Source of the DNA: Dactylosporangium siamense | Lineage (GTDB): Bacteria; Actinomycetota; Actinomycetes; Mycobacteriales; Micromonosporaceae | Direction of reading: 5' to 3' | Assembly: GCF_016862795.1 (NCBI RefSeq) | Contig: NZ_BONQ01000106.1 | Coordinates: forward strand, 44,061 to 108,060 | DNA: 64,000 nucleotides | Shown here: one piece after another, positions 26,943 through 37,566 of the stretch | Layout: the number at the start of each line of letters is the position of its first letter | How positions within the stretch are numbered: the stretch's first letter is position 1 | Program-made: the position numbers and the translations under genes | The notes under the pieces: model-generated | What the model was told of the DNA's origin: nothing | Databases searched by the model: none | The model's input: only the letters and a program-made list of their open reading frames with translations

Positions 26943-27072
26943 GGCTCCCCCAGCCCTCCGACGGCCCACAGTACGCGGCCGGCAGGTCCGGGCAGGGGGT
27001 GCTGTCGGAGGTCCGGCACCACGTGAGCCGCCTCACCACCGCCGTGCGACGTCATCAGATCGGCGGCCCCGG

Positions 27073-27243
27073 GTGCCGTGCGACCGGACAGTGCGCCCCG
27101 GCTTCCGTCCCTACCGTGAGTGGCTGGCCCCGGGATTCTGGGAGTCCTACTTCGACGGCGACCCGGCGGCGGCCGGGGACTACCGGCGCGAGCTCAACAC
27201 GATCCTCGACGCGCACCGCGCGCACGGACCCGACGAGGCGTAG
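27073..27243 (+). CDS. Small protein of unknown function
   Basis: A possible 56-residue protein starting at GTG 27073, with coding-like composition over FRPYREWLAPGFWESYF...YRRELNTILDAHR. No clear ribosome site and no family are recognised. It precedes the DUF2247-like gene by 22 bases. It could also be the remnant of a longer gene. Confidence 0.4.
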   Translation: MPCDRTVRPGFRPYREWLAPGFWESYFDGDPAAAGDYRRELNTILDAHRAHGPDEA

Positions 27244-27265
27244 GCCAGAGGCGGAGAGGCCAACG

Positions 27266-27757
27266 TTGTTGCACGTCTCGATCCGGGCTGCGTTCATCAA
27301 CGACCGGGTGATGCTGCGCCCCGGTGAGCTGGTCGACGGGTACCGGCGGGGATGGCTGCGTGACGCCGACGTCGTGGCGCTCGCTCTCGCCGCCTCCTCG
27401 GCCGGAGCCGCGCTGCCGCCGGCGGCGGAGGAGCTGGCCCTGTTGCTGGCCACGGACCTGGAACGCGTCGGTGATCTCGTCGAACAACTCGCCGGGCAGC
27501 TGCCCGGCGAGCCGGACCCGGGCGCGGTGTGGACGTTTCTCGCGCTCGCCTGGCTGTATGAGCACCGCGACCGGTACACCGAGCCGCTCGCCGTCCTGGA
27601 GCTGCTCTACGACGACCTCGACCATCCACCGGAGATGGACCCGTTCATCCGGTTCATGCCTGGAAAGCCGGTGGGCGATGCGGGCCTGCTGCGCCGTTGG
27701 GCCGAGCACTGCGCCGCCGAGGGGGAGCGCTACCGGCACCGCGACGGTCGGCAGTGA
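27266..27757 (+). CDS. DUF2247-like protein
   Basis: A 163-residue soluble protein, mostly helical. The N-terminal segment LRPGELVDGYRRGWLRDADVVALAL resembles the DUF2247 opening (a loading/gating helix followed by GWL-D-D); the family's function is unknown to me. A TTG start at 27266 is favoured because GGAGAGG sits seven bases upstream; the alternative TTG is one codon later. It converges on the minus-strand RbsB-like gene with only 9 bases between stops. Confidence 0.55.
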   Translation: MLHVSIRAAFINDRVMLRPGELVDGYRRGWLRDADVVALALAASSAGAALPPAAEELALLLATDLERVGDLVEQLAGQLPGEPDPGAVWTFLALAWLYEHRDRYTEPLAVLELLYDDLDHPPEMDPFIRFMPGKPVGDAGLLRRWAEHCAAEGERYRHRDGRQ

Positions 27758-27766
27758 ACGGTGGTG

Positions 27767-28711
27767 CTACCTGAAGTTGTCCACATTGGACTTGGTGACC
27801 AGTTCGGTGCCGGTGTCGATGCTGGGTGCGACCGGCTTGCCGCGGGCGGCTGCGACGGCCGCCTCGGCGCCCATCGTGCCCATCCGGGCCGGGAACTGCG
27901 CGACCGAGCCGGCCTGGTCGCCCGCGGCGATGGCGGCGATCTCGCCGGTGCTGGCGTCGAAGCCGAGCAGTGTGACCTGCTGCTGCCGGTTGGCCGCTTT
28001 GATCGCCTCGAGCGCGCCGAGGGCGGGTGGCCCGCAGGCCGAGTAGATCGCCACGACGTCGGGGTGGGTCGCCAGGATGTCCTGGGCGGCGTTGAAGCCC
28101 TTCGTCTGGTCGCAGTCGGTGGCGACCTCCGAGACGACCGTGAGCTTGTCGCCGAGGCCGGCCTTCATCCCGTTGATCCGGTCGTCCAGCGAGGGGTTGC
28201 CGAGCCGGCCCTGGAGCAGGCCGACGGTCGAGCCGGCGGGGAACCGGTCGGCGAGCCAGGCGCCGGCGAGTTTGCCGCCGGCGAGGTTGTCGGTGGCCAC
28301 GACCGTCGACTTGCCCGTCCAGCCGGGCAGGTCGTTGTCGATGAGGACGACCTTGATCCCGGCGGCGACCGCCTTGTCGAGCGAGGTCTGCACGTTCGGG
28401 CTGGTGGGGGTGATCGCGATCGCGTCGACCTTCTTCGCGATCATGTTCTCGATGAAGCCGATCGCGCTCTCGTCGTCGGTGCCGCTCTTGCCCTGGCCGT
28501 AGACGACTTCGACGTCGTCGTGACCGGCGTCGTACTTGCGCACGGCCTCGACCATCGTGTCGTAGAAGTCGCCCGGGAACTTCGTGATGAAGCCGATGGT
28601 GACGGGTCCGGTCGCGGCCCGGCCGGGTTCGGGGTCCTCGGCGCAGGCGGCGGTCTGCACCGGCAGCAGCAGGCCGAGCAGGCACGCGGTGATGCCCCTG
28701 GCGCTCTTCAT
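27767..28711 (-). CDS. RbsB-like sugar-binding lipoprotein
   Basis: A 314-residue type I periplasmic-binding protein, exported and lipidated (signal about 1-23, lipobox QTAAC). The mature protein opens TIGFITKFPGDFYDTMVEA, with DAIAITPTSP, VLIDNDLPG and LLGFDAS strands typical of ribose/galactose-type binders. There is no RbsA or RbsC next to it: its start codon overlaps the stop of the GGDEF-EAL gene (ATGA), and the permeases upstream belong to the other (MalFG) class. It may therefore act as an extracytoplasmic sugar sensor for the cyclic-di-GMP enzyme rather than as a transporter part. That role is inference. Confidence 0.85.
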   Translation of the reverse strand: MKSARGITACLLGLLLPVQTAACAEDPEPGRAATGPVTIGFITKFPGDFYDTMVEAVRKYDAGHDDVEVVYGQGKSGTDDESAIGFIENMIAKKVDAIAITPTSPNVQTSLDKAVAAGIKVVLIDNDLPGWTGKSTVVATDNLAGGKLAGAWLADRFPAGSTVGLLQGRLGNPSLDDRINGMKAGLGDKLTVVSEVATDCDQTKGFNAAQDILATHPDVVAIYSACGPPALGALEAIKAANRQQQVTLLGFDASTGEIAAIAAGDQAGSVAQFPARMGTMGAEAAVAAARGKPVAPSIDTGTELVTKSNVDNFR

Positions 28712-31245
28712 CGTCGTCCTCCAACGGCGGATGGTCGGGCCGGGTCCCCGATGTGGTCCCAGACCTCGTCGGCGGGGGCGGGCGGGCCGAGGTGGAACCC
28801 CTGGGCGGCGCTGCAGCCCAGCCGGAGCAGGCAGTCCAGTTGCTCCGCGCCGTGCACCCCTTCGGCCACCACGTGGATGTGCAGCGTGGCGGCCAGTTGC
28901 ACGATCATCGCGACGATGGCCTCGGCCTCCGGATCGTGTCCCAGCGCGGAGGTGAACGACTGGTCGATCTTGATCACGTCGACCGGGAACCGGCGCAGAT
29001 AGGCCAGCGACGAGTACCCGGTGCCGAAGTCGTCGATGGCGAGGTGGACGCCGAGCGCCCGGACGGCCTCAACCGTCGCTCGCGTCGTCGCCGTGTCGGA
29101 CATGATCGACGTCTCGGTGATCTCCAGCCAGAGCGCGTCGGGGTCCAGGCCGCTGGCGGTGAGCGCGGCGGCGACGGCCGGCACGAACGCCGGTTCGCCG
29201 AACTGCTTGCCGGAGACGTTGACCGAGATCCGCAGATCGGCGCAGCCGGCGCGGGTCGTGCGCCAGCGCGCGGCCTGCTGGCAGGCCCGGGACAGGACGG
29301 CGGCGCCGAGGCCGCCGATCAGGCCGGTCTCCTCGGCCAGGGCGACGACCTCCCGGGCCTCGACCGTGCCGCGGGTCGGGTGGTCCCAGCGCACGAACGC
29401 CTCGAAACACACGACCTCTCCGTCGGTGAGGTTGACGATCGGCTGGTAGTGGATCTGGAGCTGGTCCGTCTCGATCGCGGCGCGCAGGTCGTCCTGGATC
29501 TCCATGCGGGCCTCGATGGCGCTGTACATGTCCTCGTCGAAGATCTCGACCCGGCCGCGGCCGTGCGCCTTGGCCTGGTACATCGCCACGTCCGCGTCGC
29601 GGAGCAGGTCGTCGGGGGAGGCGGTGCGGGTGCCGTCCGGGAAGGCGATCCCGACGCTGCCGCCGACCGCGACGTCCCGCTCGCCGTTCTGGGTGGCGAT
29701 CGTGATGGGCCGGCTCACCTCCTCGACGATGCGTTCGGCGACGTGGACCGCCTCGTCCGGTCGCTCCAGACCCTCGATGATCACCACGAACTCGTCGCCG
29801 GCGAGCCTGGCCACCAGGTCGGTGGGGCGCATGGTGCCGGCGAGGCGTTCGGCGACGGTGCGCAGCACGGTGTCACCGGCGGCGTGCCCGAGCGTGTCGT
29901 TGATGATTTTGAACTTGTCGAGGTCGATGAACAGCACGGCCATCGGGGACCGGTCGCCGTGCCGGGAGCGTTGCAGGGCCTCGTCGAGCCGTCGCAGGGC
30001 GAACGCCCGGTTCGGCAGTCCGGTGAGCGTGTCGTGGCTGGCCTGCCGGCCGAGCCGGCCGGTGGCGATCTCGGTCTTGCCGATCGTGTCGTTGAGGGCG
30101 CGGGCGACGAAACCGAGCTCGTCGTGGGTGTCGACGGTGACCCGGCTGGTCAGGTCGCCGTCGGCGACGTCGTGCAGGACCGCCACGATCCGGCGGATCG
30201 GCGAGATCACCGACAGGTAGAAGCCGACGAACAGGTACACCGCGAGCGCGGCGGCGATCCCGGCGCCGAGCTGGACCCGTTGCGTGCGGGTGGTCAGCGT
30301 GTCGATCCGGGTGAGCAGCAGCCGGTCCAGCGCGGTCGCGGAGTCGGTGGCGAAGTAGGTGGCCTCGGACCGGACGCTGTCGGCGCCGTTGGCCAGCGCG
30401 GCGCCGACCCGCCGGGTCCCGACCGCCTCCTGCAGCTGCCGGTCGAAGGCCGCGGTCACGACGTCGAGCCGGGCGAAGTGGCTCTTCACGGTGCGCCGGA
30501 CGGCCTCGTCGGCGGTCAGGTCCTCGACGGACCGCGACGCCCGTTTGATGGCCTTGTGGGCGCTGGCCACGACGCCGTTGTAGACGCCGAGCTCGATGAA
30601 GGCGTCCGCGTCGGGAGACAGCGACCGTGGGTCGGCGAACGAGGCCCGGTCGGTGGCCCGGCCGACGGCGTCGAGCAGCAGCGGCAGCTCGTTCTGCACG
30701 ATCTGCACCAGGTAGTACGAGTCGAGGTCGGGGTCGAGGGTGAGCCCGGACTGGTCGCCGACCTTGACGATGAAGGCGAGCACGGCGTCGACCGCGGAGT
30801 CGTAGATCCGCACCCGTTCCAGCGCGCCGCCCGAGGACTGCCCGGCTGCCTCGGTCGACCGGCGCACCGAGTGCCAGTCGGCGCTGATGCCGAGCGTCGC
30901 TCCGAGCCGCCGGTCGAGCTGGTCGATCCGGGTCAGGTCGGCCGACAGGTCCGGCCTGGCGGTGCCGTTGGACAGCGCGACCTCGTGCCGGGCGTTGACC
31001 AGGTGGGTCGTCAGGATCGTGAGCGGGCCGATGAACTGCACGCCGTGCCGCTCCCGCGCGGTCGCGGCGATGTCGGCACGCTGCTCGTCGACGTAGAGCA
31101 GCGCCACCGCCAACAGTGGCACCACCAGCACCAGGCCCACCACGACGAACTTCTGGGCGTAGCGGAGCCGGCCGGTCAGCGCGGCCGCCGGCCGGAACGC
31201 CATCGCGGCGGCGCGCCCGACCGCCCGAACGATCACGGCAGCCAT
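28708..31245 (-). CDS. Membrane GGDEF-EAL cyclic-di-GMP enzyme with HAMP
   Basis: 845 residues. One N-terminal helix (FVVVGLVLVVPLLAVALLY), a long extracytoplasmic helical sensor (about 60-320), a second helix (GAGIAAALAVYLFVGFYL), HAMP (about 350-400), GGDEF (about 410-570) and EAL (about 585-830). The GGDEF signature reads AGDEF, preceded at the right distance by the inhibitory RPTD site. The EAL motif reads EAF in CFEAFVRW, but NVSGKQF, LEITETS, IDDFGTGYSS, IKIDQS and VVAEGV are intact, so phosphodiesterase activity is plausible. GGAGGAGG lies three bases before the ATG. It sits in a sugar-importer operon, coupled to an RbsB-like lipoprotein. Confidence 0.9.
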   Translation of the reverse strand: MAAVIVRAVGRAAAMAFRPAAALTGRLRYAQKFVVVGLVLVVPLLAVALLYVDEQRADIAATARERHGVQFIGPLTILTTHLVNARHEVALSNGTARPDLSADLTRIDQLDRRLGATLGISADWHSVRRSTEAAGQSSGGALERVRIYDSAVDAVLAFIVKVGDQSGLTLDPDLDSYYLVQIVQNELPLLLDAVGRATDRASFADPRSLSPDADAFIELGVYNGVVASAHKAIKRASRSVEDLTADEAVRRTVKSHFARLDVVTAAFDRQLQEAVGTRRVGAALANGADSVRSEATYFATDSATALDRLLLTRIDTLTTRTQRVQLGAGIAAALAVYLFVGFYLSVISPIRRIVAVLHDVADGDLTSRVTVDTHDELGFVARALNDTIGKTEIATGRLGRQASHDTLTGLPNRAFALRRLDEALQRSRHGDRSPMAVLFIDLDKFKIINDTLGHAAGDTVLRTVAERLAGTMRPTDLVARLAGDEFVVIIEGLERPDEAVHVAERIVEEVSRPITIATQNGERDVAVGGSVGIAFPDGTRTASPDDLLRDADVAMYQAKAHGRGRVEIFDEDMYSAIEARMEIQDDLRAAIETDQLQIHYQPIVNLTDGEVVCFEAFVRWDHPTRGTVEAREVVALAEETGLIGGLGAAVLSRACQQAARWRTTRAGCADLRISVNVSGKQFGEPAFVPAVAAALTASGLDPDALWLEITETSIMSDTATTRATVEAVRALGVHLAIDDFGTGYSSLAYLRRFPVDVIKIDQSFTSALGHDPEAEAIVAMIVQLAATLHIHVVAEGVHGAEQLDCLLRLGCSAAQGFHLGPPAPADEVWDHIGDPARPSAVGGRR

Positions 31246-31319
31246 CCTCCTCCGGCGTCGACGACGTCACCCGGCAGATCGGCAGGGCAGCGCCGGCATG
31301 AAGGAGACGGCATGAAGGA

Positions 31320-32177
31320 TTAGCGGGTGGCGCCGAGCATCTGGCCGCGGGTGAGCGCGCGCTGGGCGATCACGAAGACGGCGAGCACGGGTGCGACCGT
31401 GACGAGTGTGGCGACGGCCAGCTGGGGTGCGTAGAGGCGCACGTCGAGGCCGGCGGCGTTGGTCGGGTCGAACAGCGGGCTGGAGGAGACCAGCTGGGGC
31501 AGGCCGACCGAGATGGTGGTGCTGGAGGACAGCGGCAGCAGGACCAGGGGCAGGAAGAAGTTGGTCCAGTTGGCGACGAAGCTGAAGAAGCCGACCAGGG
31601 CGACCGCCGGCTTCGACGCGGGGAGCGCGACCCGGCGGAAGATGTCGGTCTCCGACAGCCCGTCGATGCGGGCGGCCTCGAGCACCGGCGCCGGCAGGGT
31701 GGTCCGGAAGTGGATGTAGGTGAGGTACACGCCGAACGGGTGGAAGCCCATGAGCAGGGCGACGACCCAGATGTTGTTGACCGCGCCGACGGCGCTGACC
31801 TCCAGGTAGAGGGGGATCACCAGCACGGTGTTCGGCACGACCATCGTCAGCAGGGTGCAGAAGCGCAGCAGGCGCCGGCCGGGGAAGCGCAGCCGGGCGA
31901 GGGCGTAGCCGGCCGGGATGCCGACCGCGACGGCGACGAGCGCGCCGCCGGTGGCCACGATCAGCGAGTTGCCGAGCCAGCTGAGCACGACCCCGTCGTT
32001 GAACCGCAGCACGGTCTGCCAGCTGTCCCAGGCGTTGCGCAGCGCGAGGCCGGTGGGTCCGGTGCCGTCGTCGCGGCGCAGGCCGACCACGGCGAAGGCG
32101 GCGACGGGGTAGGCGAAGCCGGTGGCGACGAGCAGCAGGGTCACGATCCGGCCGGTGCGGCCGAGGGCTGGGGACAT
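31320..32177 (-). CDS. Carbohydrate ABC permease, MalG-type
   Basis: A 285-residue inner-membrane permease with six predicted helices. The EAA loop EAARIDGLSETDIFRRVALPASKP, which docks to the ATPase, is complete. It starts 7 bases after the stop of the MalF-type permease. No ATPase gene lies in the operon; actinomycetes commonly use a shared MsiK-type ATPase encoded elsewhere, which fits here. The next gene on the strand, the GGDEF-EAL enzyme, starts 74 bases downstream, close enough for one transcript. Confidence 0.88.
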   Translation of the reverse strand: MSPALGRTGRIVTLLLVATGFAYPVAAFAVVGLRRDDGTGPTGLALRNAWDSWQTVLRFNDGVVLSWLGNSLIVATGGALVAVAVGIPAGYALARLRFPGRRLLRFCTLLTMVVPNTVLVIPLYLEVSAVGAVNNIWVVALLMGFHPFGVYLTYIHFRTTLPAPVLEAARIDGLSETDIFRRVALPASKPAVALVGFFSFVANWTNFFLPLVLLPLSSSTTISVGLPQLVSSSPLFDPTNAAGLDVRLYAPQLAVATLVTVAPVLAVFVIAQRALTRGQMLGATR

Positions 32178-32184
32178 GTTCGGG

Positions 32185-33174
32185 TCACCGTCCGTCGTCG
32201 AAGAGGCCGCTGCGGCGCACGACCAGCAGGCCGACGCCGAGCGTGATGGCCAGCAGGATCACCGACATGGCGGCGGCCATCGGGGTGTCGAGGATCTGGT
32301 ACGCGTAGGAGAAGCCGAGCTGGTTCGGCGTCCACTGCGGTGCGATCAGCCCGTGTGTGACCTGGCTGAGGACCTGCGGCTCCAGGAACAGCTGGAAGCC
32401 GTAGGCGAGGTTGAGCAGCGTCAGGTATCCCAGCCACGGCCGGATCATCGGCAGTTTGACCCGCCACGCGGTGTCCCAGGCGCCGGCGCCGTCGATCCGT
32501 GCCGCCTCCAGGACGTGGTCGGGGATGCTGTGCAGGCCGCCGCTGAGCACCACGACCCAGGTGCCGGCGCCCTGGAAGAACAGCATCGCGGCGAGGATGT
32601 AGGGCAGGTTTCCGGGTTGGGCGACCTCGTTGAGGGTGCCGTAGCCGAAGCCGTGCCACAGGAAGGCGATCGGGCTCTGCCCGGGGTCGAGCAGAAACAG
32701 CCAGAGCATGAAGTTGGCGACGCCGGCGAGGGCGCCGGGCAGGTAGTAGATGAAGCGCATGGTGGTGCCGAACCGGCCGGGGCTGGCGTCGACGAGCAGT
32801 GCGAGCCCGACGACGCCGATGAGCATCAGCGGCAGCCAGATCAGCAGGGTGAGCGCGACGTTGCCGAAGGTCTCGGCGAAGCGCAGGTCCGACACGACCC
32901 GCTGGTAGCTGCTGATCCCGCCGAAGCCGGTCTCGGACTCGTTCTGCAGGCTCTTGACGACGGCGTACCCGGCGGGCACGAGGCCGCCGACGAGCAGCAG
33001 CGCGACGTAGGGCAGGACGAGGACCGCGGCGGCGCGGCGTCCCGTCCGCACGGCTCGTCCGGTCTTTCCGGTCCGCCTGACTTTGCGGGCCGGCACCGGT
33101 TGGGGGTGGACCTGGTGGCGGGGTGTCCATGGTTCGGTCTGGATGCTCCGGTACGTCGTCACGGTGGCCCTCAC
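32185..33174 (-). CDS. Carbohydrate ABC permease, MalF-type
   Basis: A 329-residue permease. A basic Pro/Arg-rich cytoplasmic N-terminus of about 40 residues precedes six helices. The EAA loop is VLEAARIDGAGAWDTAWRVKLPMIRPW. The GTG start overlaps the TGA of the solute-binding gene (GTGA), so translation is coupled. Upstream in-frame sequence is only shadow of that binding-protein gene. It should form the membrane channel with the MalG-type permease. Confidence 0.88.
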   Translation of the reverse strand: MRATVTTYRSIQTEPWTPRHQVHPQPVPARKVRRTGKTGRAVRTGRRAAAVLVLPYVALLLVGGLVPAGYAVVKSLQNESETGFGGISSYQRVVSDLRFAETFGNVALTLLIWLPLMLIGVVGLALLVDASPGRFGTTMRFIYYLPGALAGVANFMLWLFLLDPGQSPIAFLWHGFGYGTLNEVAQPGNLPYILAAMLFFQGAGTWVVVLSGGLHSIPDHVLEAARIDGAGAWDTAWRVKLPMIRPWLGYLTLLNLAYGFQLFLEPQVLSQVTHGLIAPQWTPNQLGFSYAYQILDTPMAAAMSVILLAITLGVGLLVVRRSGLFDDGR

Positions 33175-34487
33175 GCACTGTTGTGGACGGTGTAGCCGAA
33201 GGACCGTGCCTCGCCGACGAGTCGCTCGCCGAAGACGGTCCAGGCGTGGGCGAAGGACCGGCCCGAGGTGAGCGCCGGGGTGACGGTGTGCGTCCACACG
33301 GTGCCGGTGTTGTAGCGGGTGTAGTCGCGTTCCGGTCGCACGATCGTGCTGGCCAGGACGAACGCGGCCGCGGCGGCGTCGAAGTCGGCGAGGTATCCGG
33401 TCTCGCGCTGCCTGGTCAGCCACGGCTGTTGCAGCGGCCCGACGCCGGGCAGGCCGACGCTGAGGTCGACCTGCCAGCGCGGGTCGGTCGCGACGAACCG
33501 GGCGAAGGTCAGGGTGTTCTGCAGCTGGGTGCCTTTGATGTGGCGGGAGAAGCCCCACAGGCCGCCGCCCTCGGAGCTGGTGAACGGGGTGGGGTCGGCG
33601 GTCCAGCGCAGCGGGGCGGCGGCGGCGATGCGGCCGGGCGGGACCTTCCAGGTGTCGCGGAACAGGAAGCTGCCCCACCACACCGCGCCGGGGCTCATGA
33701 CGAGGCGCTTGCCGAGTGCGGTCGCGTCGGGGGAGAAGATGCCGGCGGGTGAGACGACGTCGGCGGCGACGAGGTGGTCGAGCAGGTCGCGGACGCGGGT
33801 GCAGCGGGGGTCGCCGAGGTTGATGTGCACCTGCCGCTCGCTGAGCCGGTCGTTGGTGGGGCAGCCGCTGGCCCACAGGTACCGGTCGGGGGCGTAGGCG
33901 TCGCCGAGGAAGCCGGTGACGTAGCCGGGGTGTTCGGCGGCGATGCGCAGGCTGAGCTTCTCGTAGTCCTCCCAGGTGGTCGGCGGCTGGTAGCCCCAGG
34001 CGGCCATCAGCTGCTTGTCGTACCACAGCACGTCGGGTGCGGCGTCGTTGCGCAGGCAGCGGAACAGCCCGTCGATGCGGCACTGGGAGATGGAGCTGGG
34101 TGCGTACTGGGCGATGACGTCGGCGAGGTCGTCGGTGAGGTCGCGGACGTAGTTGATTTTGGAGTTGGCGGCCCAGGCGATGTCGTCGTTGGACGGGAAG
34201 AAGATCGCGTCCGGCCAGCCGGTGCCGGCCTGGTTGAACAGCACGAACTTCTGCTGCAGCTCGGTGCTGCCGACGTTGCCGTTGATCGTCATCACGTCGA
34301 CGGGGATCTCGGGGTGGGCCTGCTGGAAGGCGTTCACCGCGGGTAATCGGGGCGGGTCGACCCACACGGTGATGCGGCCGCCGGAGTCGGTGGCGTCGTC
34401 GGCGGTGCCGGTGCCCTCGGGGCCTTTGCAGGCGGTGAGTCCGATCAGCGCGAGCAGCGCGATCGTCGTGCCGGTGCGTCGGAGCAT
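33171..34487 (-). CDS. Family 1 extracellular sugar-binding lipoprotein
   Basis: 438 residues. Signal peptide with lipobox LTAC (lipidated Cys about residue 20). The mature domain opens RITVWVDPPRLPAVNAFQQAHPEI and continues with the usual solute-binding family 1 pattern, including TWEDYEKLS and WTHTVTPALTSG. Likely an oligosaccharide receptor for the MalF/MalG permeases. ATG 34487 is preferred because AAGGGG lies six bases upstream and the signal peptide begins there; the ATG 12 codons earlier would lengthen it with untypical residues. It heads a minus-strand operon of up to five genes reaching 27767. The promoter must lie in 34488-34739, shared with the divergent fuconate dehydratase. Confidence 0.88.
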   Translation of the reverse strand: MLRRTGTTIALLALIGLTACKGPEGTGTADDATDSGGRITVWVDPPRLPAVNAFQQAHPEIPVDVMTINGNVGSTELQQKFVLFNQAGTGWPDAIFFPSNDDIAWAANSKINYVRDLTDDLADVIAQYAPSSISQCRIDGLFRCLRNDAAPDVLWYDKQLMAAWGYQPPTTWEDYEKLSLRIAAEHPGYVTGFLGDAYAPDRYLWASGCPTNDRLSERQVHINLGDPRCTRVRDLLDHLVAADVVSPAGIFSPDATALGKRLVMSPGAVWWGSFLFRDTWKVPPGRIAAAAPLRWTADPTPFTSSEGGGLWGFSRHIKGTQLQNTLTFARFVATDPRWQVDLSVGLPGVGPLQQPWLTRQRETGYLADFDAAAAAFVLASTIVRPERDYTRYNTGTVWTHTVTPALTSGRSFAHAWTVFGERLVGEARSFGYTVHNSA

Positions 34488-34524
34488 GGCGGGCCCCTTA
34501 ACCAAAACCGACGCCGAAGCCATC

Positions 34525-34623
34525 GGATGTCTAGTGGAGCAACGGAGGGATTAGACATGGGAGGTCTGGAAACGTCAACCCGGACAAATCGCGTCGTAGG
34601 CCAATCGTTATCGAAAGACATCC
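34525..34623. promoter_or_regulatory. Three GGATGTCT-type half-sites in the divergent promoter
   Basis: The half-sites are ggatgtct (34525-34532), its inverse agacatcc (34616-34623) and tagacat (34552-34558); the first and third form an ATGTCTA/TAGACAT inverted repeat. They lie between the divergent sugar-importer and L-fuconate dehydratase operons, suggesting one regulator for both. No regulator gene is adjacent. Confidence 0.5.
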
Positions 34624-34739
34624 TATGAATGTGGCGCTTCGGGGGAGACGAACCGCATCGGGCGGTGCTAGTGTCCGACGCCAATAGATCGGATCATTGC
34701 TCACCAGGCATGGTCCGCGCGCCGGACGGAAGTATGTGC

Positions 34740-36053
34740 ATGACGACGATCACCGCAGTACGGATCCACGACGTGCGTTTCCCGACGTCGCTGAGGCTCG
34801 ACGGGTCGGACGCGATGAACAAGGACGCCGACTACTCGGCCGCGTACGTGGTGCTGGAGACCGACACCCCCGGCCTGGCCGGGCACGGCTTCACCTTCAC
34901 CATCGGCCGCGGCACCGACCTGGTCACCGAGGCCGTGCGGCAGCGCGCGCAGCCGCTGCTCGGCCGCGACGCCGGCGAGCTGTGCGGCGACCTCGGCGCG
35001 GTGTACCGGGAGCTGAGCGGCGACTCGCAGCTGCGCTGGCTGGGGCCGGAGAAGGGGGTCGTGCACCTGGCCCTCGCCGCGGTGATGAACGCGCTGTGGG
35101 ACCTCGCCGCCCGCCGCGCCGGCAAGCCGCTGTGGCGGCTGCTCGCCGAGATGTCGCCGGAGGAGCTCGTCGCCGCGACCGACTTCCGGTACATCACCGA
35201 CGCCCTGACCCCCGACGAGGCCCTCGCCATGCTGCGGGAGATGGAGCCGACCCGGGCCCAGCGGCTGCAGCAGCTGCGCGAGCTGGGCGGCTACCCGTGC
35301 TACACGACCAGCGCGGGCTGGCTCGGCTACGACGACGACAAGCTGCGCCGGCTGCTGAAGGAGGCGGTCGACTCCGGCTACCGGCACGTCAAGCTCAAGG
35401 TCGGGCAGGACCTCGCCGACGACGTGCGGCGCCTGCGGATCGCCCGCGAGGTGATCGGCTGGGACGCCAACCTCATGATCGACGCCAACCAGGTCTGGGA
35501 CGTGCCGCAGGCGATCGACTGGGTCGGCGAGCTGGCCGAGTTCCGTCCACTGTGGATCGAGGAGCCGACCAGCCCCGACGACGTCCTCGGTCACGCCGCG
35601 ATCCGGCGGGCGGTGGCCCCCATCGGCGTCGCCACCGGCGAGCACGGCATGAACCGGGTGTTGTTCAAGCAGCTCTTCCAGGCCGGCGCGATCGACTACT
35701 GCCAGCTCGACTCGGCCCGGCTCGCCGGCGTCAACGAGATCCTCGCGGTCTACCTGATGGCGAAGAAGTTCGGCGTCCCGGTGTGCCCGCACGCCGGCGG
35801 GGTCGGGCTGTGCGAGCTCGTCCAGCACCTGTCGATCTTCGACTTCGTCGCGGTGTCCGGCTCCCTGGACAGCCGGGTCACGGAGTACGTCGACCACCTG
35901 CACGAGCACTTCACCGACCCGTGCGTCGTCGTCGACGGGCACTACGTGCTGCCGTCGGCGCCCGGATACAGCGCGCAGATGCACGAGCGGTCGCTGGTCG
36001 AGTTCGGCTACCCGGACGGCGGGTACTGGCAGACGCGGGTCGGGGGTGCCTGA
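34740..36053 (+). CDS. fucD: L-fuconate dehydratase (enolase superfamily)
   Basis: A 437-residue enolase-superfamily enzyme that converts L-fuconate to 2-keto-3-deoxy-L-fuconate. It opens with the family-specific [21 protein letters not shown]. Catalytic and metal-binding motifs are in place: HVKLKV (the K-x-K base), [19 protein letters not shown] and CPHAGGVG. Length agrees with known FucD/ENOSF1 proteins. ATG 34740 is used; an in-frame ATG two codons earlier is possible. It leads the RbsABC-type importer genes, so the operon likely imports L-fucose or L-fuconate. The other steps of the pathway (fucose dehydrogenase, lactonase, KDF aldolase or dehydrogenase) are not in this window. Confidence 0.9.
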   Translation: MTTITAVRIHDVRFPTSLRLDGSDAMNKDADYSAAYVVLETDTPGLAGHGFTFTIGRGTDLVTEAVRQRAQPLLGRDAGELCGDLGAVYRELSGDSQLRWLGPEKGVVHLALAAVMNALWDLAARRAGKPLWRLLAEMSPEELVAATDFRYITDALTPDEALAMLREMEPTRAQRLQQLRELGGYPCYTTSAGWLGYDDDKLRRLLKEAVDSGYRHVKLKVGQDLADDVRRLRIAREVIGWDANLMIDANQVWDVPQAIDWVGELAEFRPLWIEEPTSPDDVLGHAAIRRAVAPIGVATGEHGMNRVLFKQLFQAGAIDYCQLDSARLAGVNEILAVYLMAKKFGVPVCPHAGGVGLCELVQHLSIFDFVAVSGSLDSRVTEYVDHLHEHFTDPCVVVDGHYVLPSAPGYSAQMHERSLVEFGYPDGGYWQTRVGGA

Positions 36054-36054
36054 C

Positions 36055-37562
<1,508 letters not shown>

Positions 37563-37566
<4 letters not shown>

